Assembly (NCBI RefSeq): GCF_030149515.1
Contig: NZ_JASBRI010000012.1
Coordinates: 1 to 64,000 of the forward strand
DNA from: Maricaulis sp.
GTDB taxonomy: Bacteria > Pseudomonadota > Alphaproteobacteria > Caulobacterales > Maricaulaceae
Direction: 5' to 3'
Length of the DNA: 64,000 nt
This document shows, piece by piece, positions 16,544-26,914 of the stretch. Made by a program: the position numbers and the translations under genes. How positions within the stretch are numbered: the stretch's first letter is position 1; every line of letters begins with the position of its first letter. Below the pieces are notes generated by a model. The model saw only the letters and a list, made by a program, of their open reading frames with translations. It ran no database searches and was not told where the DNA came from.

Positions 16544-18949
16544 TCAGTGCGCGATCGGGCTCTCGCCCGTCTCGCCGGCCTGCTGCGCGGCCACCGCCGC
16601 CAGTGCAGCTTCGTCGGCCTCGGTCCATTCGACCGGTTCGACTGGCTCGGTCAGGGCCCGCTTGAGTACTTCATCGACGGTCTCGACAGGAACTATCTCC
16701 AGGCCGGACTTCACATTGTCCGGGATCTCGGCCAGGTCCTTCTCGTTCTCCTGCGGGATCAGCACCGTCTTCACGCCGCCGCGCAGGGCCGCGAGGAGCT
16801 TTTCCTTCAGCCCGCCGATCGGCAGGACGCGGCCGCGCAGGGTGATCTCGCCCGTCATGGCGATATCCTTGCGCACCGGCACACCGGTGAGCACCGAGAC
16901 GATGGCCGTCATCATGGCGATACCGGCGGAGGGACCGTCCTTGGGCGTGGCGCCTTCCGGTACGTGGACGTGGATGTCGGAGGAGCGGAACACGGTCGGC
17001 TTGATTCCCAGCGAGGGCGCGCGCGACTGCACGAACGAACTTGCTGCGGAGATCGATTCCTTCATCACGTCCTTGAGATTGCCGGTGACCGTCATCTTGC
17101 CGCGGCCGGGCATGCGCACGGCTTCAACGGTCAGAAGATCGCCGCCGACCTCCGTCCAGGCGAGGCCCGTCACGATGCCGACCTGGTCCTCCTTGTCGGT
17201 CTCGCCGAAGCGGAATTTCCGCACACCGGAATAATCGCCCAGGTTTTCAGGCGTGATCTCGATGGACTCGGCCTTGCCGCTTTCGATCTGGCGCACCGAC
17301 TTGCGGGCCAGATTGGCGATCTCGCGTTCGAGATTCCGCACGCCCGCCTCGCGGGTGTAGTAGCGGATCAGATCGCGCAGCGCGTCTTCCGACAGCGACC
17401 ACTCACCCTCTTTGAGCGCATGGTTCTTCAGCTGTTTGGGGATCAGGTGGCGTTTGGCGATCTCGACCTTCTCGTCCTCCGTATAGCCGGCGATGCGGAT
17501 GATCTCCATCCGGTCGAGGAGCGGCTGCGGCAGGTTGAGTGTGTTGGCCGTGGTCACGAACATGATGTCGGACAGGTCGTAATCCACCTCCAGATAGTGA
17601 TCGTTGAAGGTCGAATTCTGTTCCGGGTCCAGCACTTCCAGGAGGGCCGACGCCGGATCGCCGCGATAGTCGGCACCCAGCTTGTCAATCTCGTCCAGCA
17701 GGAAAAGCGGGTTGGACGATTTCACCTTCTTCATCGACTGGATGATGCGGCCCGGCATGGAGCCGATATAGGTGCGCCGGTGACCGCGGATCTCGGCCTC
17801 GTCGCGCACACCGCCCAGCGACATGCGCACGAAATCGCGGCCCGTCGCCTTGGCGATCGAACGGCCCAGCGAAGTCTTGCCGACGCCGGGCGGGCCTACG
17901 AGGCACAAGATGGGCCCGCGCATCTTCCTTGTGCGCGACTGCACCGCGAGATGCTCGAGAATGCGTTCCTTGACCTTTTCCAGCCCGTAGTGATCGTCTT
18001 CGAGGACGTCTTCGGCACGCGCCAGATCATTCTTCAGCCGCTTGCGCTTGTTCCAGGGCAGGGCCAGCAGCCAGTCCAGATAATTGCGCACGACCGTGGC
18101 TTCCGCCGACATCGGGCTCATCTGGCGCAGCTTCTTGAACTCCGCATCGGCCTTGGCGCGGGCTTCCTTGGACAGTTTGGCCTCGGCGAGGCGCTCTTCC
18201 AGCTCGGCCAGCTCCTCGCGGCCGTCATCGCCCTCGCCCAGCTCGCGCTGGATCGCCTTCATCTGCTCGTTGAGATAATATTCGCGCTGGGTCTTCTCCA
18301 TCTGGCGCTTCACGCGCGACCGGATTTTCTTCTCGACTTGCAGCACACCGATCTCGCCCTCCATCAGGCCGAGCACGCGCTCGAGCCGGCGGGTCACGTC
18401 CGGTTCTTCCAGCAGCGACTGCTTTTCGTCGATCTTCACCGCGAGATGGGCGGAAATACTGTCGGCCAGCTTGCCGGGTTCCTGGATTTGCGACAGTGAG
18501 GCCAGGGCCTCTGGCGGGACCTTCTTGTTGAGTTTGACATAGTCCTCGAACTTGGCCGCAACCGTGCGCATCAGCGCTTCAAGCTCGGCCTCGTCGCCCG
18601 GGTCCTCGGCGATCGGCTCGCAAATGGCCTCGTAATAATCGTCGCGCGCCGTGTAGCCGGTGATGTCCACGCGCGTTCCGCCTTCGACCAGAACCTTCAC
18701 CGTGCCATCGGGCAGTTTCAGCAATTGCAGCACCGAGGCGACCACGCCCGTGGCATGGATGGCGTCGGTGGCCGGCTCGTCGTCGGCGGCGTTCTTCTGC
18801 GTCGCCAGCAGGATTTGCTTGTCCGCCTTCATCACCTCTTCGAGCGCCTTGACGGATTTCTCGCGGCCGACAAAGAGCGGCACAATCATGTGCGGAAATA
18901 CGACAATGTCGCGAAGCGGCAGAAGCGGAAGTGTCTTGGTATTGGACAT
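16544..18949 (-). CDS. lon: ATP-dependent protease Lon
   Basis: Lon is a cytoplasmic AAA+ serine protease that degrades misfolded and regulatory proteins. The 801-residue chain has the N-terminal substrate domain ([23 protein letters not shown]), the ATPase with [15 protein letters not shown] and LFLLDEIDK, and the protease domain with the serine motif [11 protein letters not shown] and the lysine-bearing [11 protein letters not shown] use the ATG at 18949 (MSNTKTLP), which has GGAG upstream; eight more residues could be read from 18973. A 140-base gap separates it from clpX. The usual alphaproteobacterial neighbour hupB is not downstream. Confidence 0.97.
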   Translation of the reverse strand: MSNTKTLPLLPLRDIVVFPHMIVPLFVGREKSVKALEEVMKADKQILLATQKNAADDEPATDAIHATGVVASVLQLLKLPDGTVKVLVEGGTRVDITGYTARDDYYEAICEPIAEDPGDEAELEALMRTVAAKFEDYVKLNKKVPPEALASLSQIQEPGKLADSISAHLAVKIDEKQSLLEEPDVTRRLERVLGLMEGEIGVLQVEKKIRSRVKRQMEKTQREYYLNEQMKAIQRELGEGDDGREELAELEERLAEAKLSKEARAKADAEFKKLRQMSPMSAEATVVRNYLDWLLALPWNKRKRLKNDLARAEDVLEDDHYGLEKVKERILEHLAVQSRTRKMRGPILCLVGPPGVGKTSLGRSIAKATGRDFVRMSLGGVRDEAEIRGHRRTYIGSMPGRIIQSMKKVKSSNPLFLLDEIDKLGADYRGDPASALLEVLDPEQNSTFNDHYLEVDYDLSDIMFVTTANTLNLPQPLLDRMEIIRIAGYTEDEKVEIAKRHLIPKQLKNHALKEGEWSLSEDALRDLIRYYTREAGVRNLEREIANLARKSVRQIESGKAESIEITPENLGDYSGVRKFRFGETDKEDQVGIVTGLAWTEVGGDLLTVEAVRMPGRGKMTVTGNLKDVMKESISAASSFVQSRAPSLGIKPTVFRSSDIHVHVPEGATPKDGPSAGIAMMTAIVSVLTGVPVRKDIAMTGEITLRGRVLPIGGLKEKLLAALRGGVKTVLIPQENEKDLAEIPDNVKSGLEIVPVETVDEVLKRALTEPVEPVEWTEADEAALAAVAAQQAGETGESPIAH

Positions 18950-19089
18950 TATGACTCCATGCGCACCCAACACCCGGGCGCGTGCAGATCTCTTTTCAGA
19001 TCGTGGCTCGATTCGGGTCTGCCGGAGCCGGCTATCGGCCTCCGGCGCAACCCGTCTGGATCAGAAAGTGGCGATCGCCAGGGCCGAAA

Positions 19090-20361
19090 TCAAGCGCCCG
19101 TGCGCTTGTCGTCCTTGCGCTCGGCGTAGATGAAGAGCGGTTTGGCATTGCCTTCAACCACTTCACCATTGACCACAATCTCCTCCACGCCTTCCAGACC
19201 CGGCAGGTCGAACATCGTCTCCAGGAGGATGCCTTCCATGATCGAGCGCAGGCCGCGCGCACCGGTCTTGCGGGCGATGGCCTTGTGGGAGACCGCCTTG
19301 AGCGCATCTTCGGTAAAGGTGAGGCCGACCCCCTCCATCTCGAACAGGCGCTGATACTGTTTTACCAGCGCGTTCTTCGGCTCGGTCAGGATCTGCACCA
19401 GGGCGTCCTCGTCGAGATCTTCCAGCGTCGCGATGACCGGCAGGCGGCCGACGAATTCCGGGATCAGGCCGAAGCGCAGCAGGTCATCCGGCTCCACTTC
19501 GCGCAGGATCTCGCCGGTGCGGCGGGCATCCGGTTCGCGCACATCGGCCCCGAAACCGATGGCCGAGCCCTGGCCGCGCTGGGAGATGACCTTGTCGAGA
19601 CCGGCAAACGCACCGCCGACGACGAAGAGGATATTGGTCGTGTCGACCTGCAGGAATTCCTGCTGGGGATGCTTGCGCCCGCCCTGCGGCGGCACCGATG
19701 CGACGGTGCCTTCCATGATTTTCAGCAGGGCCTGCTGCACGCCCTCGCCCGACACGTCGCGCGTTATGGACGGATTGTCGGACTTGCGGGAAATCTTGTC
19801 GATCTCGTCGATATAGACAATGCCGCGCTGGGCCCGCTCGACATTGTAGTCGGCCGACTGCAGCAGTTTCAGGACGATATTCTCGACATCCTCGCCCACA
19901 TAACCCGCTTCGGTCAGCGTCGTCGCATCGGCCATGGTGAAGGGCACGTCGAGAATGCGCGCCAGCGTCTGGGCCAGAAGCGTCTTGCCGCACCCTGTCG
20001 GACCGATCAGCAGGATGTTCGACTTGGCCAGTTCCACATCCGCGTTCTGGGAGGCGTGGTTGAGGCGCTTGTAGTGATTGTGCACCGCCACGGCCAGCAC
20101 GCGCTTGGCATGGGCCTGGCCGATGACATAGTCGTTGAGGACACCGAAGATTTCCTGCGGCGTGGGAACCCCCTCCTTGGATTTGACCAGGGAGGACTTG
20201 TTCTCCTCACGGATGATGTCCATGCAGAGTTCGACGCATTCATCGCAGATGAACACGGTGGGCCCGGCAATCAGCTTGCGCACCTCGTGCTGGCTCTTCC
20301 CGCAGAAAGAGCAGTAGAGGGTGTTCTTCGACTCGCCGTCTCCGCCCGTCGTCTTACTCAT
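19090..20361 (-). CDS. clpX: ATP-dependent Clp protease ATP-binding subunit ClpX
   Basis: ClpX is the AAA+ unfoldase that feeds substrates to ClpP. The 423-residue protein has the N-terminal zinc finger (C17, C20, C39, C42), the Walker A motif [12 protein letters not shown], the Walker B region [10 protein letters not shown] and the ClpP-docking IGF-like loop AIGFGAD. It lies downstream of clpP across 162 bases and upstream of lon. In Caulobacter-type bacteria ClpXP drives cell-cycle proteolysis. Confidence 0.97.
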   Translation of the reverse strand: MSKTTGGDGESKNTLYCSFCGKSQHEVRKLIAGPTVFICDECVELCMDIIREENKSSLVKSKEGVPTPQEIFGVLNDYVIGQAHAKRVLAVAVHNHYKRLNHASQNADVELAKSNILLIGPTGCGKTLLAQTLARILDVPFTMADATTLTEAGYVGEDVENIVLKLLQSADYNVERAQRGIVYIDEIDKISRKSDNPSITRDVSGEGVQQALLKIMEGTVASVPPQGGRKHPQQEFLQVDTTNILFVVGGAFAGLDKVISQRGQGSAIGFGADVREPDARRTGEILREVEPDDLLRFGLIPEFVGRLPVIATLEDLDEDALVQILTEPKNALVKQYQRLFEMEGVGLTFTEDALKAVSHKAIARKTGARGLRSIMEGILLETMFDLPGLEGVEEIVVNGEVVEGNAKPLFIYAERKDDKRTGA

Positions 20362-20523
20362 GACAGCTCCAATTCAACCCGCAGGCATTTCCATAATGCC
20401 CGCTTTCGCCTTCAGCCTCGTGCAAAATCAAGGCCGAACTTTAGCGAAAGGTTTCCGACGGTGGTCATTCGATCACAGAGATGCAGTCGGGATCAACCAT
20501 CCAGACCGCGTCCCGGCCAGAAC

Positions 20524-21159
20524 CTAGCCGTCAGATCCTTCCTTTTCACCGCCCGTCCTGTGTTCGATCACCTGGTCGATCAGCCCGAACTCCTTGCCTT
20601 CCTCCGCCGACATGAAGTTGTCGCGGTCGAGCGCGGTTTCCACCTCGTCATACTTGCGGCCGGTGTGATGCACATAGATCTCGTTCAGCCGCCGCTTGAT
20701 CTTCTGGATATCCGCCGCATGACGCTCGATATCCGAGGCCTGGCCGCGGAAACCCCCGGAAGGCTGGTGCACCATGATGCGCGCATTCGGTGTAGCGAAG
20801 CGCATGTCCTTCTCGCCCGCAGTCAGCAGCAGCGAGCCCATCGACGCCGCCATGCCCAGACAGATCGTGGAAACCGGCGAGCGGATGTACTGCATCGTGT
20901 CGTAGATCGCCAGCCCCGCCGAGACCACACCGCCGGGCGAATTGATGTACATGGAGATTTCCTTCTTCGGGTTCTCCGACTCCAGGAAGAGGAGCTGGGC
21001 CACGATCAGGCTCGCCATGTGATCCTCGATGGGACCGGTCACGAAAATGATGCGCTCCTTGAGGAGGCGCGAATAGATATCGAAGGAGCGTTCGCCCCGG
21101 CTGGTCTGCTCGACGACGATCGGAACCAGATTCATCGCCACGTCCTGGGGATCATACAT
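20524..21159 (-). CDS. clpP: ATP-dependent Clp protease proteolytic subunit ClpP
   Basis: This is the 211-residue peptidase of the Clp machine, which forms stacked heptameric rings. The catalytic triad is visible: S106 in GMAASMG, H131 in MVHQPSGG and D180 near ALDRDNFMS. The N-terminal [23 protein letters not shown] is typical. The start at 21159 is supported by AAGGAG four bases upstream. A promoter candidate lies 60-90 bases before the start. Confidence 0.98.
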   Translation of the reverse strand: MYDPQDVAMNLVPIVVEQTSRGERSFDIYSRLLKERIIFVTGPIEDHMASLIVAQLLFLESENPKKEISMYINSPGGVVSAGLAIYDTMQYIRSPVSTICLGMAASMGSLLLTAGEKDMRFATPNARIMVHQPSGGFRGQASDIERHAADIQKIKRRLNEIYVHHTGRKYDEVETALDRDNFMSAEEGKEFGLIDQVIEHRTGGEKEGSDG

Positions 21160-21221
21160 GTCGCGCTCCTTGGGATTTCGGCCGCCGGCTGGCGCCGATT
21201 CTCTTCAGACGGGATGGACCA

Positions 21222-21250
21222 AATATTGCGGCGCTCGCACCGGCGTGCAA
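21222..21250 (-). promoter_or_regulatory. candidate clpP promoter
   Basis: On the minus strand TTGCAC (21250-21245) and AATATT (21227-21222) are separated by 17 bases. The preceding C gives CTTGCAC, which also loosely resembles an alphaproteobacterial heat-shock -35 element. It lies between the tig terminator and clpP. Confidence 0.4.
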
Positions 21251-21294
21251 GGCACCACCTGCACACTCGCCTGCGAATACCCGGCAAAAACAAA

Positions 21295-21320
21295 AACGCC
21301 GGTGCTGAAACACCGGCGTT
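21295..21320 (-). terminator. tig terminator
   Basis: AACGCCGGTG (21295-21304) and CACCGGCGTT (21311-21320) pair perfectly around a six-base loop. On the minus strand the hairpin runs into TTTTTGTTTTTG, 25 bases after the tig stop. clpP therefore most likely needs its own promoter. Confidence 0.9.
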
Positions 21321-21344
21321 CTGCTGTCCGATCAGACCGAAGTA

Positions 21345-22892
21345 TCAGGCGTCCTTATTGGCCGCTGCCTTTTTCTTGGCAGGAGCCTTCTTCTTGGCCG
21401 CCGGCTTGTCCCCGTCCGCCTTGGCGGCGGTCTTCTTCGCGGGGGCTTTCTTGGCGGCCGGCTTCTTCTCGCCGTTCCCGGCCTTGGCCGCCGCCTTCTT
21501 GGCCGGTGCCTTCTTCTTGGCCGGAGCTTTCTTCTTGGCCGGCGCCGGAGCTTCGTCCTCCTCGGCGTAGAGCGTTTCCTTGGACACGCTCTTTTCGCTC
21601 ACATCGGCCAGTTCGAGGATGTAGTCGACGACCTTTTCCTCATAGAGCGGCGCGCGCAGCTGGGCCACGGCCTGCGGTTTCTTCTGGTAGAATTCGACGA
21701 CCTGGCGCTCCTGGCCCGGATAGCGCACGGCTTCCTGGTTGATGGCGCGGGAGAGCTCTTCCTGGGTCACGTCGATATTGTTGCGGCGGCCAATCTCGGC
21801 GAGGACCAGGCCCAGGCGCACCCGGCGCTCGGCAATGCCGCGATACTCGGCCTTGAGCTCGTCTTCCGACTTGCCCTTGTCTTCCTCTTCCAGGTGATCG
21901 TGCTCGATCGCATGGGAGACTTCGCGCCAGATATTCTCGAACTCGGCCTCGACCATTTTCGGCGGCAGATCGAAGGTGTGCTGGGCATCGAGCTCGTCGA
22001 GCAGCGCACGCTTCACCTTCAGGCGGGACTGCTGGGCATGCTCGCGTTCGAAATTCTTCTTCAGCGCATCCTTCAGACCGTCGAGATCCTCCAGGCCCAG
22101 GCGCTTGGCCAGCTCGTCGTCGATCTTGGCTTCGCCCGGGGCCTCGATGGCCTTCACGGTCACATCGAACTCGGCTTCCTTGCCCGCCAGGTGCTGGGCC
22201 TGGTACTGGTCGGGGAAGGTTACCTTGAGCACGCGCTCCTCGCCGGTCTTGGCACCGACCAGCTGCTCCTCGAAACCCGGAATGAAGGCACCGTCGCCAA
22301 TGGCGACGCGGGCATCCTCGGCGGCACCGCCCTCGAAGGCCTCGCCGTCGATCTTGCCGACGAAATCCACGACCACGACATCGCCCTCTTCCGCCTTGGC
22401 GTTCTTGCCGCCCTTCTTGGCCGAGAATTCGCGGTTCTCACTGGCCAGGCGCTCCAGCGCCTCGTTGATCTCGTCGTCCTCGACATCGGCCACCGGACGC
22501 TCGACCTTCAGCTTGGCCGGGTCGGCGGGTTCGAATTCCGGCATCACTTCCAGCGAAATCTCGAAGGAGAAGTCGGCCTTGCCGGCCATCACGTCCTGGG
22601 CTTCGCTCGTCACCTTGACGTCAGGCTGGGAGGCCGGGCGGATTTTCTTCTCGTCGAGGGTCTTCTGGGTGGTGTCCGGCACGAGTTCGTTCAGCAGGTC
22701 GCCCATGATGCTTTCGCCGAACATCTTGCGGATGTGGCTGGCGGGCACCTTGCCCGGGCGGAAGCCCTTCAGGCGGACTTCCGGACGGATCTCCTCGATC
22801 TTCGCATCCAGGCGAGCTTGCAGATCGTCCTTGGGAAAGACGATCTCGAAAGTGCGGCTCAAGCCTTCGGAGGATTTCTCGATGACGTTCAT
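21345..22892 (-). CDS. tig: trigger factor with long basic Ala/Lys/Pro C-terminal tail
   Basis: Trigger factor is the ribosome-bound chaperone and peptidyl-prolyl isomerase that meets nascent chains. The N-terminal ribosome-binding signature GFRPGKVPASHIRKMFG, the FKBP-like domain (about 155-245) and the helical substrate-binding part are normal. The first 447 or so residues match the usual family length. Residues about 448-515 are an extra tail made of repeated A-P-A-K-K-K units, like a histone H1 or Lys-rich DNA/RNA-binding tail. The reading frame continues cleanly into it, so it is not a frameshift. The gene heads tig-clpP-clpX-lon. Confidence 0.96.
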   Translation of the reverse strand: MNVIEKSSEGLSRTFEIVFPKDDLQARLDAKIEEIRPEVRLKGFRPGKVPASHIRKMFGESIMGDLLNELVPDTTQKTLDEKKIRPASQPDVKVTSEAQDVMAGKADFSFEISLEVMPEFEPADPAKLKVERPVADVEDDEINEALERLASENREFSAKKGGKNAKAEEGDVVVVDFVGKIDGEAFEGGAAEDARVAIGDGAFIPGFEEQLVGAKTGEERVLKVTFPDQYQAQHLAGKEAEFDVTVKAIEAPGEAKIDDELAKRLGLEDLDGLKDALKKNFEREHAQQSRLKVKRALLDELDAQHTFDLPPKMVEAEFENIWREVSHAIEHDHLEEEDKGKSEDELKAEYRGIAERRVRLGLVLAEIGRRNNIDVTQEELSRAINQEAVRYPGQERQVVEFYQKKPQAVAQLRAPLYEEKVVDYILELADVSEKSVSKETLYAEEDEAPAPAKKKAPAKKKAPAKKAAAKAGNGEKKPAAKKAPAKKTAAKADGDKPAAKKKAPAKKKAAANKDA

Positions 22893-23132
22893 GGGTTGGC
22901 CTTAGAGTTCTGTTTTTGGGGCGGAGCATATCCGCGAGCAAAATCGAGCGCGCGTTATGTCATGGGGATTCGCCCCGTGCAACGCTGCGACGCCGCTGGC
23001 GGGTGCGGATTGCAGCGAGACGGCAGGCCCGGTGCGTGCCGGCCCGCCCCCGGTGCAAAGGCGTCGAAGCAGCGACCGCTTCGCCCCGGATACGCACCAG
23101 GGGCGAAGGCCCCGCCGGGGCATTCTCCGTCC

Positions 23133-23157
23133 AAAATCGATTCACTGGATCGATTTT
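23133..23157 (-). terminator. AT-rich hairpin downstream of tRNA-Leu
   Basis: AAAATCGAT (23133-23141) and ATCGATTTT (23149-23157) form a perfect 9-bp dyad with a seven-base loop, 26 bases past the tRNA 3' end on the minus strand. It may end the tRNA transcript, although the stem is AT-rich. The surrounding 22.95-23.15 kb is GC-rich, without genes, and contains further small inverted repeats. Confidence 0.5.
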
Positions 23158-23182
23158 CTGCCTCCGGCAGACCGACTACGAA

Positions 23183-23267
23183 TGGTGCGGATGAGAGGAC
23201 TCGAACCTCCACGGGTTGCCCCACTGGAACCTAAATCCAGCGCGTCTACCAGTTCCGCCACATCCGC
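23183..23267 (-). tRNA. tRNA-Leu (anticodon TAG)
   Basis: An 85-base class II tRNA reads on the minus strand. The acceptor GCGGATG pairs with CATCCGC, the anticodon loop TTTAGGT gives anticodon TAG, a variable arm (TGGGGCAACCCG region) follows, and the T arm has GGTTCGAGTC. The CCA end is encoded. Confidence 0.96.
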
Positions 23268-23407
23268 ATGTGAACAGGCGGTGGGGTCATCGCATGCACC
23301 TTGTCCGCGTGCAAGCCGCCGGCGCCTCGGACAAGCTCAATGGCGCATTAAGGGTCTGCGGCACAGAATGGTCGGTGATAGTTAGCCGTGTGCGGGCATC
23401 GGGGCCG

Positions 23408-24613
23408 ATGAGCCAGGATTTCAAATCGAAACTGAAGACCCTGCTTGCCGGGCGGGCCGATATCGATATCGGCCAGTTCAAACTCCTCGGCCTCAGCGAG
23501 ATCCGCACGGCGGCCGGCGACAACTGGCCCAGGCTCAAAAGCCGCGTATTCACGGCTGGCAGCCAGCTAATCGCCCGCCATGCCGGCCCGAATGACATCG
23601 TCATGCCGTGCGGCGACGGTTTCCTGGTGCTTATGGCCGACACCTGCGAGGACAAGGCGGCCCGGCTCGATGCAATCGGCGCAAAACTGCGCGACTTCTT
23701 TCTCGGGGCGGCGGACCTCGAGGCGATGGCCGTCGAGACGTCCGTCCGCACGGCAAAGGCAGAGGAAGCCGAGAACCTGGCCCGGACCGTCTCAACCGGC
23801 GAGACCGATGTGGAGCGCCGGCATGCCCCGCGACCGGCTCCGGCCGAGACCGACCCGTCCAGGGATGGTGCCCGCATTCCCTTCTTCCGGCCGGTCTGGG
23901 ACGCCCAGAAACACGCGATCGCGGCGAATGCCTGCCACACCAAGGTGACGGTCGGCGGACGGGCGCTGGACGGCCGGCGCGTCATCGAGACACGCATGGC
24001 CCCGGTCACCTATGCCGAACTGGATCACATCGCCCAGACGGCGGGATTTGATGCCCTGATGCGGGCGGTCCGCGCGCAGAAGCCGACCCAGATCTGCCTG
24101 ACCATTCACGCCGAAACCTGGGCCGAAAAGACCGAGCGCGACACCATTCTCGGCCGGTTCAACCGGTTACCAGATGGCGTGCGCTCCGCCTTCCTGGTCC
24201 GTTTCGACGGCCTGGCCGGCGATCTGCCGGCCACGGCCGAAGCCCTGCGCGAACTGGGTGAGACGGGGGTCAGCCTGGTGGCGGAAATTCCGTTCGGCGA
24301 GACCGACCTGTCGGCTTTCGACGACCTTGATATCCAGCTGTTCGGCTGCCGCTGCCGGCCGCCCGCCAACCTCAATTCCGAAGGCCTGCTGGATCACGAC
24401 AAGGCAGCGCTCAGCGCGCTGGTCAGGACCGCCCAGGCCCGCGGCGGCGCCACTTGTCTGCAGGATGTGCGCGACATTTATGTGCTCAAGGAGGCCATGG
24501 CCTGCGGCATCCGCTTCTTCTCCGGCCAAACCGTCGTGGCGGACCGGCAAACGCCCGCGCCGATGCAGGCGTTGTCGATGATGGACATCTACAGGATGCA
24601 GAAATCGGCATAA
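23408..24613 (+). CDS. protein with degenerate GGDEF-like and EAL-like domains
   Basis: The 401-residue product is not an obvious enzyme. Residues about 20-95 follow the GGDEF fold pattern, but the signature is CGDGF (68-72), so cyclase activity is unlikely. Residues about 230-395 resemble the EAL barrel in spacing (a late segment with Q-D-V-R-D then ACGIRFFSGQTV matches the usual end), yet no EAL triplet or metal-binding acidic motifs are present. A role as a c-di-GMP-binding or purely structural regulator is inference. I place the start at 23408; the frame is open further upstream, into the tRNA-Leu region. A methyltransferase gene follows 95 bases later. Confidence 0.75.
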   Translation: MSQDFKSKLKTLLAGRADIDIGQFKLLGLSEIRTAAGDNWPRLKSRVFTAGSQLIARHAGPNDIVMPCGDGFLVLMADTCEDKAARLDAIGAKLRDFFLGAADLEAMAVETSVRTAKAEEAENLARTVSTGETDVERRHAPRPAPAETDPSRDGARIPFFRPVWDAQKHAIAANACHTKVTVGGRALDGRRVIETRMAPVTYAELDHIAQTAGFDALMRAVRAQKPTQICLTIHAETWAEKTERDTILGRFNRLPDGVRSAFLVRFDGLAGDLPATAEALRELGETGVSLVAEIPFGETDLSAFDDLDIQLFGCRCRPPANLNSEGLLDHDKAALSALVRTAQARGGATCLQDVRDIYVLKEAMACGIRFFSGQTVVADRQTPAPMQALSMMDIYRMQKSA

Positions 24614-24708
24614 GCTATTGAACGATAGCGCTTTCGAACCATAGAACGGTTCCCGCCGCTGCTGAAAATGCTCTGGACGCCCGGCCGGAAGCGCGCCGAT
24701 ATGGGCAG

Positions 24709-25317
24709 ATGAACGAGACGCCCGAACGCACCGCCTTCGACTGGGACACCCGGTTTCGCGACGACGACACGCCCTGGGAACGCCCGGACCTGCATCCGGC
24801 CGTTGCCGACTGGACACAGGCAGGCGAACTCGCCGCCGGCTGCAGCGTCATCATACCCGGATGCGGACGCGCGCCGGAGCTCGGGCATTTCGCCCGCATG
24901 GGGCTTGCCGCAACCGGTGCCGACATTTCACCCACTGCAATTGCGTGGCAAAGAACCCAGCTGGCCGAGGCCGGAGCGACGGCCACGCTGATCGAAGGCG
25001 ATGTCCTGGCCTGGCGGCCCGAAGCGCCGGCCGATCTCGTCTACGAGCAGACCTTCCTGTGCGCCATCCCGCCCCGCCTGCGCGAGGCCTATGAACATGC
25101 CGTCTTCGACTGGCTGAAGCCAGGCGGACATCTGCTCGCCCTCTTCATGCAAAAGGAGGAGAAAGGCGGGCCGCCCTATGGCTGCTCTCTGGAGGCGATG
25201 CGGATCCTGTTTCCGGCCGAACGCTGGATCTGGCCGGACGACAACCGCTTCATCCCCTACCCGCACCCCAGCCTGGGCGGCAAGCCGGAGCTCGGCGGCA
25301 TTCTGGTCCGCCGCTAG
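24709..25317 (+). CDS. TPMT-like SAM-dependent methyltransferase
   Basis: The 202-residue protein belongs to the thiopurine S-methyltransferase (TPMT) superfamily. It has the N-terminal WDTRFRDDDTPWERPDLHP block, the SAM-binding VIIPGCGRAPELGHFA and GADISPTAI, and the later YEQTFLCAIPP and LKPGGHLLALF. Bacterial members methylate metalloids, thiols or halides, and the substrate here is unknown. Its TAG stop lies in a CTAG palindrome that also supplies the stop of the convergent MATE gene. Confidence 0.88.
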   Translation: MNETPERTAFDWDTRFRDDDTPWERPDLHPAVADWTQAGELAAGCSVIIPGCGRAPELGHFARMGLAATGADISPTAIAWQRTQLAEAGATATLIEGDVLAWRPEAPADLVYEQTFLCAIPPRLREAYEHAVFDWLKPGGHLLALFMQKEEKGGPPYGCSLEAMRILFPAERWIWPDDNRFIPYPHPSLGGKPELGGILVRR

Positions 25318-26741
25318 GCCGGATCCTCCGCCGCATCCGCAAGCGGGGTCTGTTTGCGGCGGCGCTGCTTGCCGTGCTTGGCCGTCATGGGGGCGCGGGT
25401 GAGTACGAAGATCGCGGCCAGCGTGCCCGAGAGCAGGTTGGCCGCGGCGATTCCGCCGATCACACCTAGCGGCGTGTCGAACAGGAAGGATCCCGCCAGG
25501 ACCAGCGGTACCATCAGGCCGAGGGCCCGGCCGGCGGTAATCGCCATGCCGTGGGCCGGACGGCCCAGACCGTTGAAACCCGCACTCGCCGCAATCGTGA
25601 TGCCATAACCGGCGATGGTCAGCGAGACGACGCGCCAGTAGGTGACCGCGGTGGCCTGGCCGGCCTCGGACGGCAGGAAGGCGGCGGCGAACCAGTCCGC
25701 GCCGATCCACAGCACCGCCGCCACGGCCAGGCCCCAGCCGATGCAGAACAGGAAGGAGGAGCGGAAGGCCTGGCGCACCCGGTCGAGCCGGTCGGCACCG
25801 CCATTCTGGCCGGTCACAGCGCCGATGCAGGCCGACAGCGCAAACAGCGGCACGATGGCGAAGGCCTCGATCCGGCCCGCCACGCCCAGCCCGCCGACCG
25901 CAGCATCGCCGAAGCGCGCCATGGCCAGTCCCGACATGGCCACGGTCATGGCGACGGGATTGAAGATGTTGGAGATACAGGCGGGGATGCCCACCCGGGC
26001 GATATCCAGCCAGTGATGCCAGACTTCGCCGAAGTCCTCCCAGTTGAAATCGATCAGCTTTTCCCGGACGACGAGATACCAGAGCACCATCAGGAACGTG
26101 CAGCCATTGGCGGCCACGGTGGCCAGCGCCGCCCCCGACACGCCCCAGCCCAGGCCCGGAAACAGGCCGAACACATCGTCGAGAATGAAGATCGGGTCGA
26201 GCACCAGATTCACGGCCGCCGCCGCCATCATCATCACCGAGGGAATGACGGCATTGCCCAGGGCGCGCAGGATATTGCCCGCCACCATCGGTCCGACGAT
26301 CAGCACGATACCGGCAAACCAGACCGTCATGTAGTCCACCAGATGCGGCATCATGCTGTCGCTGGCGCCGAGCGCGCGGAACAGGGTCTCTACATTGAGA
26401 ATGCCGACAACCGACACCGCACCGACCAGCAGGATCGCCAGCATCATCGCATCGGTGGAGATACGCGGGATGGAGGAACTGTCCTTGCGGCCGGCGGCCC
26501 GCGAGACGGCGGATACCGATCCGGCGCCCAGGCCGATCGAGACACTCATCACCAGCATGGTGACCGGGAAACTCATCTGCACGGCCGCCTGCTGGGCCGT
26601 GCCCAGCGTACCCACCCAATAGGTGTCGATGATCCCGACCAGCATCATCGCCAGAATGCCGAAACTCATCGGCATCAGCATTCGCAGGATGTGCCCGAAG
26701 ACCGGACCTTCCGTCATATCGCGTGCAGACCGTCCGGCCAT
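25314..26741 (-). CDS. MATE family efflux transporter
   Basis: This 475-residue membrane protein has about 12 helices in two similar halves, as in multidrug and toxic-compound extrusion exporters driven by Na+ or H+. The N-terminal IDTYWVGTLGTAQQAAVQMSF segment and the middle ALSACIGAVTGQNGGA segment are typical. The C-terminal 20 or so residues are basic. The substrate cannot be inferred. It follows maeB on the same strand across 173 bases and shares its stop tetranucleotide with the convergent methyltransferase gene. Confidence 0.92.
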   Translation of the reverse strand: MAGRSARDMTEGPVFGHILRMLMPMSFGILAMMLVGIIDTYWVGTLGTAQQAAVQMSFPVTMLVMSVSIGLGAGSVSAVSRAAGRKDSSSIPRISTDAMMLAILLVGAVSVVGILNVETLFRALGASDSMMPHLVDYMTVWFAGIVLIVGPMVAGNILRALGNAVIPSVMMMAAAAVNLVLDPIFILDDVFGLFPGLGWGVSGAALATVAANGCTFLMVLWYLVVREKLIDFNWEDFGEVWHHWLDIARVGIPACISNIFNPVAMTVAMSGLAMARFGDAAVGGLGVAGRIEAFAIVPLFALSACIGAVTGQNGGADRLDRVRQAFRSSFLFCIGWGLAVAAVLWIGADWFAAAFLPSEAGQATAVTYWRVVSLTIAGYGITIAASAGFNGLGRPAHGMAITAGRALGLMVPLVLAGSFLFDTPLGVIGGIAAANLLSGTLAAIFVLTRAPMTAKHGKQRRRKQTPLADAAEDPA

Positions 26742-26914
26742 GAAAATCCCCTCGCTTGGTCGGCGTCGACCTTAGATAGGAAGGCCGCAGCCTGTCTGCA
26801 GCACAATGCCGTCAATTCGGTGTGAGGCGGCTGCGATCCACCCTCAGACCTAGGACAGGCCGGCTCGCCTGTCGCCCGCCAGTCTGCGTATGACAGCTCT
26901 GCACCGATCCGCGA

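Noticed and set aside
18982-21570. 862-codon open frame on the plus strand
   Set aside because: It is antisense to clpX and clpP, with no recognisable domain; a shadow frame.
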